From Ignelater luminosus (Eukaryota; Arthropoda; Insecta; Coleoptera; Elateridae), in assembly GCA_011009095.1 (NCBI GenBank), contig VTPC01000474.1, forward strand, positions 1-64,000: DNA of 64,000 bases. The letters run 5' to 3'. Below are positions 23,800 to 36,760 of this stretch, piece by piece. The notes under the pieces are model-generated. The model saw only the letters and a list, made by a program, of their open reading frames with translations, did not search any database and was not told where the DNA came from. The first letter of the stretch is position 1, and every line of letters begins with the position of its first letter. Both the position numbers and the translations under genes were made by a program.

Positions 23800-24712
23800 C
23801 AATAATATTGTAAGTACTTAATATTTGCAATTACTCGTTGAACTCATTCAACTTATTAATTTCGCCGAAAATTGCAAAACGGTGTCCCACAAGAAACAAA
23901 AAAGATAGTTAGATTAGAAGCAATGAGAAATTGTTTTTTATCATAAAGGTGTTTCTAGTCGTGAAATAGCCGCCACAGTTAAGCGTAATTAAACTTCAGT
24001 TATTCGAGTAATCAGAAGGTGTGTTGAAGCAGGAAGAATCGATGACAAATTGGGCGACCAAGGGAAAGGGGAGCACCAGATGATTTCCTAAAAAGAACAA
24101 ATCTGGCCGATATAAGTCTTAATTCCACTGAATTATTATTGTGTAAAGCTATCAATGTTAATGCACTCCTAATGTAATGCGAAAATTGCTTGCTACACTT
24201 AAAGCATTCAAATGCTGTCCTGGTATGGGGTTGCATGACTGTCAAAGGCGTTGGTTGACTGCTTATTGTTTCTACAAAGTACCTTAAAGTAGATACTGGA
24301 GAATAAGGTGTTACCTAGTGGGAAAGACTTGTTTGGTGAAGATCTTATTTTCCAGGATAATAATGTACCTTGCTATAGGCCAAAACTAATTCAATCATAG
24401 ATGATCACCAATAAAATCAACATAATGAAGGAAACTGGTGAATTCAATGCTAGAAATATGCGAATTTGTTTGGATTTAAGTAATATAGTATTGTGAAATC
24501 TTAAAGTTTCTTTCTTTTTACATTGTCTGCATAATCTTGAAATTAGAAATAAATTTGTTTCTCTCTTAATCGAAACTTCTGCTGTGTTTTTTATAAAATT
24601 ATTGTGACCAACTATCTGTGTGATATTACTGGAAAATATCTGAAAATAGTGAATTTACAATTAAACTTTCTTCAATCTTTAAAGTGATGCAAGACTTTTT
24701 CTCACTACTGTA
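23800..24712 (+). pseudogene. Tc1/mariner relic, copy C, with right terminal repeat
   Basis: Plus-strand remains of the same family as copies A and B. The N-terminal helix-turn-helix region reads VIRVIRRCVEAGRIDDKLG (about 24000-24060), then PDDFLKRT. A core block WERLVW with FQDNNVPCYRPK (about 24320-24385) corresponds to the Tc1 FQQDNAPCH motif. The right end, 24669-24710, is an inverted match of the copy B terminal repeat, sharing AAGTCTTGCATCAC, and is followed by TA. The left terminal repeat was not found. Multiple stops make it inactive. Confidence 0.82.
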
Positions 24713-27700
24713 AGAGATTTGGTACGTCTGGCTGCACATTTCCTGAAATTGCAGCGGCAGTAATTAGTGTTTGAAGTTTATTACATTTTAGGATGGTAGC
24801 TGGATCGAACGCTTCAGGTCATGCTTAATACAGTCAATTAGCTCTGCAAGTGGTTGTAAATCTAAACTTGACTTCTCTCTACAATAACCAATAAATTGCT
24901 ACCTTTACTGGATAGCAGGGGTTTAGTAATAGGATTTAACAAATTATTTATTGCCACCTAAAGTCTCACCAAAATATCCTGATACTCACCATGCAGATTA
25001 TTGAATTATTGAAATAAATAAATTATGTTAATAAAGATGTTTTTATGTTACCTAACTCGTAAGATTCTGTACCATGCCACCTGAAGAAGATAAACCCATA
25101 GCAGACTGAGTGAATTCGGTAGAGATATTAAAACACAATCCGTTTTTAATATCAGCACAGTTAAGTATATATGGGTCTGAAAGCTACCACATTTCTCCTT
25201 CAAGAAGATTAATCTTTAAATTTAGCATGTTTTGTACGAAACGTGACACGAACTGATTCTATTGACTTTTACCAGCTAGAGAATAACTTAAAAATATTCT
25301 ATTTTTTCTGTTTTAGGAGTAGTAATAACATTCTAATAAAAACCTACAGGCACAGTTTAAACTTGCATTATTAAAGTTGAACGTACATAATTGAAGATTC
25401 ATGTTAGGATGGAAAAGACGGAGCCTGTCAGGAGAAGTCTGTAATAATTGAATTATTAATTCACCTGTTAAAAGAAACTAGTTATAAGTAATGGGTTTTT
25501 TATTTTATATTTGCTTATATTATATTCTTCTACGGTGTATTATAAATGACCAGGGAGCGATTAGACCCTATTAATTATCGGCAGTGAAGTGGAATAGATT
25601 AGGTGTGTTTTACCGCACGCTGGGTGTTCAATTTTTTAATTTACCGAATAAATTCTTCTACATATATCTCGAAAATAATTTGCTAAAGCTTATTTAATTA
25701 ATTTTGTATTTAGAAATGTATGTAATTAACTTGATAACTATTAAAATGGTAACTGTATCCTTTAATAACTTTTATTTTCAATTAGCACGAGGAAAGTTAA
25801 TGAAAACATTAGTAGTTTTTATATGGCCAAGAGTGTTATTTTTGTATAATTGATTCTGCTCTGCAAAATAGATTTAAATAAAAGATATATCATGATACTA
25901 AACGCTACAGTAATAAATGTCAAATTGTTTTCAATCTTCATATTCTTAACGGGATATGTATGTGTTTCATTTGCATAAAATAACACCTTGACGTACAAGA
26001 AAATTTATTTCAGTGAAGGATATCTTGTGGTTGCAATCAAGGTGTTTTTCGATTTTGTTATAGCTTTCAACACGGAATGGTTTGGATGAATTTTATATTT
26101 CTATCAGAAACGTTACATTATTTAAGAGTTCAAACTTACTTTTGAAATGCTGCTTGTTCCTTGCTTTTAATGGGGTTTTGGACTGTCCAAAATGTTTGTA
26201 TCATTTAGGCTTTGCTAAAGCCTTAAAGTACAAGTAACGACCAATTGGATAAGAAATCTGAACAGGGCAGAATTCTAAATTAACTATGTCACTGTATGTT
26301 GGCATATATCTTCCAAGCCGATGAGTCTTTGCAGTTTGTGCCCGATATGCTCTTTTGTACTGTTTTAAGTCAATATTAAAATGTATGTTCAAACTCAAAA
26401 TATTTCTCTATCATAAATTAAAGCTACTAAATAGCTTCAAACAGCAATGGCCGACATAGCTTTTTGGGGGACTAAAGCTTATATTCTTTGAGAGATTCTC
26501 TTTAAAACCCACATTCGTAAAGCTTTAATTAAAAAATTACACTTGTATCACATCATGTTTAATCATTTTGGGTCTCTAAGCAAAATATTCATTTTAATTT
26601 AGTTTGTTTCTAATTCGAGCATAGTAAAAGGATTCTGGATCTCAAAGAACATTACATCTATGGGAGACGCAAAGGTTCATAAAAACATATTGAGCACCGG
26701 ATGTTGACCAGTCAAAGCCGGCTGTGAGCTAGATATTACGGTATACTAAAGTACTGGATTGCGAGCTAGAATAGTACAGCAAATCTGAAGGACTAAGACT
26801 TAGAAAGAAAAGCGATAAAACAACACTCAGGTAACAAGTAAGAGAAGAAGAAAATCGAATCAATCTTACACCCTTCCAATCATATCCTAAAATCTTCATC
26901 ACCAGATATCTTTCGAGTAGAACTAATACAGAAGGTCTAGAAGCCAAAATTAAAACTGTAAAGAAGGTAATTTAGAGTTGCACCGAAAACTTCAACGCTT
27001 TTACGTATTTCTGCCATTTTCAGCCTAAATAAATGTATCAGATAGAGAAGGCCGTGTGACTCATCAGCGCAGAAACACAAAACGGTTTGGTCGAGTTCAT
27101 TTTGCAAATCACAGTGTGCTACATATTGCATTGACGTTCGTCTGATTGCACAAGTGTTTGCAATCTGGTTTTCTGTCTGGTTTTGTTTGTGATACGCCTA
27201 TGGCGAAATACACTCGCGTCGATTTTGATGATTTACACTGCCTTCTCTTTATGATACATTTCTAGTATTCATTTAAAGCGATTTTCTTATAAAAAAAAAT
27301 GACTGACGTGCTTTAGTTTAAATTCTATTAGAAAAATTGTTCTAATTCCAACTTAATTAAATTTTGTAAATTTTATTTGATATCTTTGAATGATGTATTG
27401 TAGTGGAACATGCTGTACAGTAAAACTAACAAAATCGAAAGCTCTCACTTTTGATTTCAATTGTTTACCTAAAAGCAAAACATCATTATACGGTTACATA
27501 ATGACATAAAACCTTAAAAAACAAAAAACTAAAGACGTAATCTATAGCCACATAAAAAAGAAACGTTAATATACTTCTTTAAAAAACGAATTATAAATTT
27601 TAACAATTAATGTCTTTTGTTTCAAAAATACAAAACATCAAACGTTTTAAACTTTTTTTTTATAACAATGAGGAGTGATGATGTGTGTTTAGTGCTTCAA

Positions 27701-30700
27701 CGGAATGTATAACGATTAATCACAGTCTTGTTGGCAAGCCAGCACTCCTGGGGGGCTGAAAAACCAATGGGGTTCCTGGAGGGCTCGAGGTCCACTACCA
27801 ACACAAGAAAAATTGCCAAGTGACTAACTCAACAGATTCGCTTCACTTGTAATTACACGAAATCAAAGTCTGTAATAAATGGAAGCAATTACGAATGTAA
27901 ATTGATCTTGACTACAGTAGTCGTAATGCAGGATCTTGTAATTAAGGTTATTTGTATATGACAAATATCTACTTAAGATACTTGAATATTTCTGCCTTCT
28001 CTTTAACTTTTGTTTATTAGTACACAAGGATACATCTACGTGTTTGGTGTTACACCTCTCACGAACGTAGCCTGATGGGTTTTGTAAATTAGTAGTAATG
28101 ACAGACTCATTTACATATAACAATATTTATTTTGAAATATTTTAGTAAGACAGAATAATTATGAAACTAGCGCGAGAATTTTTAAAGTTTTATGCAATAT
28201 ATGACAAGAACATATTACGACTAAACTAACTGAAAACGAGAACATTTTGTAATATATAAATAAAAAATGCAATCTCTTATATAGTTAGTATATTAACTGA
28301 ATTTCTTCGAGCATTCTAAACTTGTCATTTTACACATGCGAACAGCAAAATATGTTTACTCCACTAAAAACTATGAGTCTGTCACAGATTTGGGAAAGTA
28401 TGTTTGCTATTTAAGATTGTTAACGGAAAGTCTTTTGGGGTTCGTAGTCCTGCGTCTCTGGTACTAAATAGAATCTTGATTTCATCATTGTCCGCATTAT
28501 AAAACTTAACCAAATTCATGAAACTGTTTTGAAGAGTGTCCACGTTCTCATCTATGTCAATGAAACTGAAATCAGAATTTAATACTTACACCTCTTTTAA
28601 ATCTGTTCTGCACTAGCTCAGCAGTAACGTGAAGACCGTTTACTAAGATGAAAAATATTTAAAGATTAGATTATTTTTAAAGATAAGTAGAAATCTTCTT
28701 GGTGGCCAATAAGCTACCATATATCTGCATCTACACACGTTTGTTATGCCCTAGAAAGTGACTACGGCTGAATTCTCTAATGAAAAGCTTTATTTGCTGT
28801 TATTATCATAGCCAGGCTTCTTAAAGTCCCGTCATTGTCTTTGTAACAGGTCAAAAACTAATAAAGGAAAAAATAAATAATCATAAAATTAATAAATCCA
28901 CATTCTCACATATCAGCTCTGATTATGCTACTTTTTCTGCTTCAAATAACTCTTGAAGAACAGTGCGCTTTCTTTGATTTTCTAAAGCTAGTTTCAAGGA
29001 GAATGCATAAGATAAGTAAAGCCAATGTAAAACGTTTTGTTCCTGTTTGCAGGCCGGTTGCTTTAACGTCGCGGATTTGCTTTTCAGTCAAGAACAGAAA
29101 TCTCAGGTAAGATGAAGGTAAGTATGGGATAAAAGATAATCAAATTTATGAAACTTCCTGTTTCGGCATTCATCTATACCAATCAAATCTAAATGAGTTA
29201 CCTATACAGAAGTTTTGCTAAGTCGTTGTGTCTTCTTGCTTCTTCTGCTCGCTAACCGGCTTTGAAACGATATCATGACTTTTTTACTCACTGTCAGAAA
29301 AAACTTAATGCCACTACGACAATCATCTTTTCCTAGCAACGAAGTGAAAGTTTTGGTGAGAGTTAATATGAGGTATGTTACCAAATGGATGTTCTGCGAA
29401 AATACTGCATGATGGCGCACAAAACTGTTTTACGGTTGATAGTGTGTGGAGAAAGAATATTTATGGTAAAAGTGGAAAATTTCCAAAACCACACTGCTGT
29501 AGTGAATGCTGCCTTAACATCTTATGTGATTTAGTCAGTGTTTGCAGAGGAACGATAGCTCTTGTGGAATACCATCTTAGAATCTTTTTATAACTGATTG
29601 TCGCAAATCTGAGGATAAATCGTGGCAAAATGTTTGTATTTATAGTCAGTACTTGAGCTAAGCTCAAACTTGAGCTCTAGTATTTTATAGTTGAGACTTA
29701 ATTTGAAAATATGCTCTCCTATTTATTTGATGCGTGCTCACACTTAAGATAAATAAACAGGTGAGTTGTGCTAAGCTTGTAAGCTGAGCATTTCCATTAA
29801 GCCAAGGCGTGCTTGCTTGAGTCAAGCCTAGACTCACTCAAGTACTGATTATAAATGTTAATATAAGTACTGTCTTGGATATTCTCCAATTCGATGAGCA
29901 GTCTTTACATTTTTTAAAACGTCTTGGTGGCTACCATATTACTTCTCTCTTTCGGACAATATTGTTTCCATATCTAATAAGCTTTAATGCCCCCATAATT
30001 CTCGGTGGGCCTTTTAGAATCCGCAATTGATCGCAATACCTTTCAAACATTATTTCTCCTTCTTGATGTCCTGCTCTATCTAGATAGTCAATAAAACTGC
30101 AGCAATGCACAATGTAACTATGGCTCACGTTGTAAAATAACTAATGACATTCTAAAGAAAAACCTTTACATGGATTTCTGTGCGCAAAAAAAAGTGATGA
30201 TGTTATTGGGGAGTTAGAGTGGGTCTCTATAAAAAACTATGCAGGGGGGCCAACATCAAGATTACTTCGTGTACGTAATAAAACTAAAGAATATAAATTA
30301 AAATAAAATGAAAATAAATACTGAATAGTCAAAAGGAAGGCTAAAACAAAGTCGAAATAGCTAATAAAATGAAAAATCAAACCTGTAGCCAAAAAAAGAG
30401 AAATTATGCCTCAAAGAACAATTATTGTTGGAATTAAAGAGGTCTGTACTAAAGATAAGGACTAAAACAACAATCCCTGTGCAGCAACTGAAAACACATT
30501 TGAGGTAACTTTGTAGGAAGCATTTGCTATAAATGAAATAAATTTGAGACAAACAAATCTTTGTAGAATGCAAAAAGTAAGACTCCAAGAACCGTCCTTT
30601 TTTCTCGAATTTTGATACTTTCTATCTTTTCTCTTAAATTTTCTCTTTCAGAAGTAGATTTTTTTACTTTTTGTGTAACGTGTTGCAGCAGCTCAGCACT

Positions 30701-33700
30701 GGTAGTTTTGGTGCTCCAATAGGCCAGTATCTTTGACAAAAGCTATTTGTAAAAATTAAGGTAAAGATATCACTCTATATTTGAAGACTAAACTTATGAA
30801 GACTCTATGGAGTAGTTTTTTGTAAAGATTTCACATTGATGTATCAAGCTGCTGGAAAAAACTGTCAAAAACTGATGGTAAGAGTAGAAGGAAGCCTGAG
30901 ATATTTCTGTAATAATGTAATCAAAAAGACTGCTCTAATTTCTATTTTTAATCTGAATGGCTGTAAGGTTGAATATTGTTAATATAAGAGGAATATGTAA
31001 ACGTCAGCGCTCGCTAGATTTTGGCGAAACAACATTTCAAAACTTTGCACCAGATTTTGTTAAAAGCATGCTCTTCCAGTGAAAATCAGATTGATAGTTC
31101 GAAAGAAGAATGTTTTTTTAATGATTAGGACTTTTGCAAAAGATTAGAGACTGTTTACAGTTCTTGGGATTCTCTAAACCTCGGAAGAATCCTCAAAGGA
31201 AATACTGTGGTAGAAAGAACAGTTATTAGAGGGTTGATGAACTTCATTAAAAAGTTCAGTAAGGACGTTAGGTTTGTCTTGAAGATCTGCGACTGTTTGA
31301 ATGTTGTGCTGAAAAAAGTATGATAATAAGACTTAGCCAGTCTTGGATGGTTAGGATCGGATGAATCCTCTGCACTAAGCAAAGAGGTAGTCATTTAATG
31401 TCAATGATTCCCTCTAAGAGAGAAAAATTTTATTCGCAAGACAGACGTCAAAGTTGATATTTCATTGCGCCAATTATTTTTTGAAAAGAATTGGTAGCTT
31501 AACAATTATTTAGTTTAAAATTGCTGTAACATACAACAATTACAATTAATCCAAATTGAACGTTCTTTCCTAAGTAATCTTACTGCAAAACAAAAAGTAT
31601 AATGAAGAGTTAATTGTTGCAAATTGCATTTACTAGTTATTGATTCCGTTTTAATTTAGCAATGACTTTGTTAAATCTATCTTTCTACTTTAACTAACAT
31701 ATTCACTTTATAATTTTATTTAGCGATCCAAGCGCTTAAAATTTATTCCCTTGTTCCTTTCTTATTAAATTTACGATCTTGCAAGTAGAAGAAAAAGAAA
31801 AAGAAGATGAATAGTGACGGTTCCGTTGACACGATATTTTTTTCTTTTCTGAAGTATAGGTGTATCTAAAAATTAATGAAAGTTAGTTTTATAGAAAACA
31901 GTCAATGTTATTGAAGGAGAATAATGATGGTTAATTTCCAGGGTTACCACCTGTGAAGACTACGCTGCAGGATGTAGAGCCAAGGCCCGTAAAGTCTTGT
32001 AGATACACGGTTTGAGTTCGCGCCCAGAAACACACAAATTTTAAAGCCAGATTATGATTCGTCATCTGAATGACAAGCTTGAAATTATAATTGCTGTTCT
32101 TCTCTTTTGGCAGCAGTTAATTAAGAAGAAGAATAATAGATGGTATTGTATAGGTGTAATTATTGCAAATTAACTTAAGGATATAAAAAGTTCTTCAAAA
32201 AAGAATTGTTAAATTAGATGTTTATTAAAACCATGCTGTTAATTTTGTAAAAGAGAAACCGATAAATTAACAGTAATTATTATTATATGACAGTCCTGTA
32301 AGGCATAGAATTTTATACTAAAAAGGCAGAAATGCTCGTGAAGTCGATTAAGTAAAACAGCAAGGTATTGAGCAATTTTCCTCAGTGTGCTGGTTTTTTA
32401 TTTTTATCAATGTCGAAATTAACTTTATATAATGTACTACCTAGTAAGGAAATGTGAAAAAGCCTGCAATCAAAAAGAATTTATTAATTTATCAGTAACA
32501 AAAAAGTTCTCAATACATACCATTTCTTTGTTTATAATCTGCAAGTAAACATCTGAAGGATCTTCAAGTTTTCTAAATTTATCAAAATAATGTTAGTTAA
32601 TACTTAATACATTACTATCTGAAAGGTGAGCATTAAATCTGGCACTTTAACTTTATAAAACAAAGACCCATTTATGTTACAAATTGATAAAAAGTAGGTG
32701 ACGTAAATTTACCATATCATAAATAATTTATACGAAACAGATAGTTCGATTTTATTGTTTCCGTCTGAACCTTTTTTTAATTTGAATTACAAACGTATTC
32801 TAACATCCGTATCCATTATCATAGTGTGACATAATATGCATTTAATTTTCTGGTTGCTTTTCACAAGTATAGTACCATAGTCTGCTTTAAAAATTTATTT
32901 TGTGTCTTACGAAAACAGCGATTGTTGATGCAATTTAATTTAAATAAATTTCATATAATAATTATTGTGTATGTATTTCTAGATGACTCAAAAATATGCA
33001 GTTGAGGTGTATACATTTTTTGGTTCATTTCATCTTCAAATCTAGAGGTTAAGATGGTTTTGCTGCCTGGTACAACTATTATTATCCAAAGCCAAAGCCA
33101 AACCAAGTATTTTTTTTCTGATCTATAATCTACAAAGGAAAAAAGCTATTCAACAAAACTAGTCAGAAAAAAAGACAGTGTTATGATAACAAAAGTTGTT
33201 GCTTCCCGAGGGTTTTTCTTGTGTGCAACATTTACAAAAGGAAGTCACAACCATTAGGTTCAGATTTTCATGACTTTCCGAAGAAACTACAATAAACCGG
33301 AAAAATGCATATTATTTGCACAGGCCTTCTTAGTCCATTGGGATGATATTCATTCCAATTTGCCTAAATCCTACGCTGAATCCGTTACAAGTCTTGCTCA
33401 TAAAATCTTTTTGCATACAAACAAGAAACGGCAACAATATCTTATGTAAATTCCAAAAGTTTGATTAATCGACCAATAACTTTTAAACAATTTTATTCAA
33501 ATGAATGAGGCTTGCTTGAATATAGGAACAAACGTATGTTTGACTTATTCTTATTCCAGAGTTTTATCAAAACCCATAATTCGATAACTTTGAATTAATC
33601 CGTAAGAGTGTTCTAATTTTAAGAAGTAAGCAAATCTGTCTTGGTAAGATATGTTGTTTTCCAAATTTTCTTATAGGACTTAAGCTGCAGATCTTTTCAG

Positions 33701-35886
33701 AGACATGGATTTGTTCCAGGCTAGATGATTCTCGGATTCTTGTAGGCCCTATACAAAGTCGGGAATGCAATTATAGACAGCCTGAGTCCATGACCTTTTA
33801 ACCACTTCGTTAACTGACGAGTGTGCGAGCAATTTGCTGTACTCCACATGCTAGAACAAAACAATAAAGATCTAAAAAGATCTTTTGCAACTCCAAAATA
33901 TAATTGGGTGTCTTGATAGCTTGAAGGAAATCTCCGATAGTAGGCGGTTGGGATAAATTGCTGTTAATAAAAAACTTTTAGTTTTTCCCAAACTTTATTT
34001 GTCGATTATAATATTTATAGCGGCATTGTTTTGGCCTTATCGAAATATAAAACAAAAAGCCACCCTCGGGGTACAATACACTGCCCACCATGAGGAATTT
34101 CTTTCTTTCTTGTCGTTAAGAGATGATATTTTGTAAAACCTGACTACTATTAGGCAAAACCAAAACTGTAAAACACCCCGCCAAAATGGTACTAGGTCAA
34201 AATGATACCATGTAAAAATTGCCTTATTAATGATATAAATGTATCTTGTATTTATTCTTTGTTATTCTACCGAGGGGAAGTTTTGTTTTATCGGGTCTAA
34301 TAAAACTTATATTAGATTTAAGACCTTTCATGATAAAAGGGGTCATTTTGGCTACTATTGCAATTTAGAAATGTACCACCAGCATTCAACTTTCATATTT
34401 GTATTTAGTTTTGTCGTAATGTTTTTGATTGTTTTAGCTGTTCCATATTGGAGTAAAAACAAAATATTATTTATAAAAAACTAGACTCAAAGTATCAGGA
34501 TGAGGCAATTCCAAAAAGTTAGCTCTAACTAAAACCTACAAAAGATTTTTAAGAAATGGTTTAATAGAAAAACTTGACACAAAAAGTTTAGAATAAAAAG
34601 GTTCTAAAATAGAAACATCGTCATACAGAATTTAACGGCGATGAAAATTTTGATCAGGTTGTTTTACATAACTACAACGGCCTAGAAGAGTTGTATCGTA
34701 GAAGAGAAGATTGTGAAAGCATCTAACAAACATGAAGAGACTGGAATTTGCAATATTTGATTATCTACACCTATATTTGTTTAAAAATGAAGGAAAATTT
34801 TATGAATTCTTAAAAACTACAGGTATTGTAGATGTAGATGGTCTGAAGGTTTTTAACTAAAAGGCCAACTTTTTAAATTAATCTATAAATGCAGGATTGT
34901 GCGGGATTGTGTCCAGGATTGGTAAGTTTCTAGATAAACCCACGCAGTATAAAAATATTTAAAAAGTGATGCCAAATAAGATGATTTTACTGATGCATAT
35001 GCAATACTACATTGCCGAGAAATATTTCTAATATAGGTAAGTAAGCCAAATACGTTTTGGCTCTGGATCTGATTCGATTGTACTCCATCCAACACAATTC
35101 TGTTAGTCAGTACGCACTCTTAAGTTAAGCTCGTTTTAGGACGACTCATATTTCTTGATTCTTGTCAACAAATGTAAATGTAGCAAATTGAGAAGAAGGT
35201 TAGGATTGACTCTTTATGCAGACCTGTCTATTAAATTTCGCCCAATTGATAGATTGAAAAGTTTATTATGCACTTTTCAAAGAAAACCAGAAGCTGTTTG
35301 CAAGACCAGTTCAAGTAGACCTTATAAACCAAGATGATATTTCAAACCATAGTCAAAGTTCCTCCGACTATTCTAACCGAATTTGGAGGCAAAATGCACA
35401 AAGCTAATTACCTAAAATAACAGCGCTCAAAGAGATAGAAGGTAAACGGCACACCCCTTAGATTTAGTGGGTCTTTTTGGAAAGATTCGGCATTTGGTTA
35501 CAGAATCATGTATAGGTCTAGAGTACATTTACTGCAAAATATTTATTTCTCTAGCTTAGAAGATGTCCATTCCAGGGACATTTGTATTTGTAAGGTTTTC
35601 AGTCTTTCTCGTTTTCGACCTAGGAAATGATCTTGTAGAAAAAAGTGCATCGAACCTTTTTTGTTTCCATGCTATGCCACATCAAACTGTTGTAAATACG
35701 TTTCCTTAGGAACTCGAGTAACTGCCTCAAAAAGATCCAGAGGAAGAAAAATTACGTTTTTTTTTTGTTTTAATTGACCCAAAACGGTAAAACGCCACTT
35801 GTACCCACCTATACTTATTGACCTGACTATCTCCTTGGTTCAAGAAAAATCTGAATCGAATCACAATTAACCGAGTTATAAATTGT
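24713..35886. other. Long gene-poor stretch
   Basis: About 11 kb of AT-rich DNA with no gene I can support. Minor items are a GC-rich patch at 27735-27800 with no frame, a minus-strand coding-like remnant at 28375-28590 (listed separately), and minus-strand open frames at 29931-30128 and 30527-30739 that have coding-like composition but no recognisable domain or splice partners. A weak tRNA-like B-box (GGTTTGAGTTCGCGCC, about 32009-32024) hints at a SINE but cannot be folded into a convincing tRNA. Confidence 0.5.
28375..28590 (-). pseudogene. Unassigned coding remnant
   Basis: On the minus strand, about 68 codons are open from 28588 to a TGA near 28376, including NSDFSFIDIDENVDTLQNS, MNLVKFYNADNDEIKI and RTPKDFPLTI. 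Just upstream in another frame is LVNGLHVTAELVQNRFKRG, so one frameshift may link the two. The intervening 24 bases are too short for an intron. The composition looks like real protein, but I do not recognise a family, and no ATG or splice site frames it. A decayed transposable-element protein is the likeliest explanation. Confidence 0.35.
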
Positions 35887-36760
35887 TTAAGTGGGCATTT
35901 AGGCGTGTCATTGCCACGGAGAAAAGCGCGCAGTTAATTGAATCGAGTCCGGTTTCTCCTAATGGGTAGATGAGCCTTCCTAGAGTATAAATCTCGACTA
36001 TCATATTGATCAGACTATCTGGATCGTTTTGGTGGTGGTTGCAAAATTCGTAGATTTCCTGAACGGATTTTTGGGGGGCTTCGCATATTCTAAATTTTTA
36101 CCAAATTCTTTTTTCTATTCCACCGTAGTGCTTGCGCAGCTGGTCCCGTAGCTCTTACAGTTTCAGAGCTAGGAGCCTTCCTAAATTCGACCTGTCGTGC
36201 CCTCTAGTTCGAGCGGCTTCAGATGCAGGTAAAGACCTCAATCGAGGTACTAAATGCCGCTTCAATATCTTCTCAAAACCCCCACTCCGACCCCCCACCG
36301 ACGCCTATGAACTCAAATTTAAAACAACCTAAGGCGAAACATTTTTTGAGAACTCTACACGACAGCACCCCTGCTTCCAGATTGCTAGGTCGGCCCATAA
36401 GGTCCTAATCGAGTTTGGCCATTTCCACCGCAAAGTGTCACCACGTGCTCCCCGCGTGCATAGGGTAGTCGAAGAAAATTATATTCTACTTACCATTCAA
36501 GTTTGGTCCACCCGTTCTCGAGTTATGCCGAGTTTTCGTTTTCAAAAAGTGCAAAAATCACCCCACCTCCAGCTATAGGAGGAGCCCATCTCTGGGTCTC
36601 TGAGGATCTCTGCCCATTCTTGATATAAAAATAACCCCTTCATGACACGGCGAAAACTCACCCGACGACCGTAAACTCGATTAACCCATAACAAAAGTTC
36701 ACGTTCTAAACTGGGGAAAATTTTGAACAAAATTGCCCCAATGAACTGCCCCGACTTGAA
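35887..36760 (-). pseudogene. GC-richer block with gag-like coding remnant
   Basis: The block is distinctly GC-richer than its surroundings. On the minus strand, 36142-35887 is open except for one TAA and reads ELRDQLRKHYGGIEKRIW, then CEAPQKSVQEIYEFCNHH, DPDSLINMIVEIYTLGRL and GLDSINCALFSVAMTRL. A helical protein with such content would fit a retroelement gag, but this is inference. The part 36200-36760 has many C-runs and no long frame; it could be untranslated or LTR sequence of the same element. Confidence 0.35.

Noticed and set aside
25070..25200. CCACCTGAAGAAG-containing stretch resembling the 3' part of some Penelope-like elements
   Set aside because: The resemblance is a short phrase only; no reverse transcriptase, GIY-YIG or hammerhead core was found.
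31950..32040. Possible tRNA-derived SINE with a B-box-like GGTTTGAGTTCGCGCC
   Set aside because: No convincing A-box at the right distance, no cloverleaf and no second copy.
34157..35805. Similar pieces CCAAAACTGTAAAACACC and CCAAAACGGTAAAACGCC as element ends
   Set aside because: They are direct rather than inverted, short, and low in complexity, so probably coincidence.
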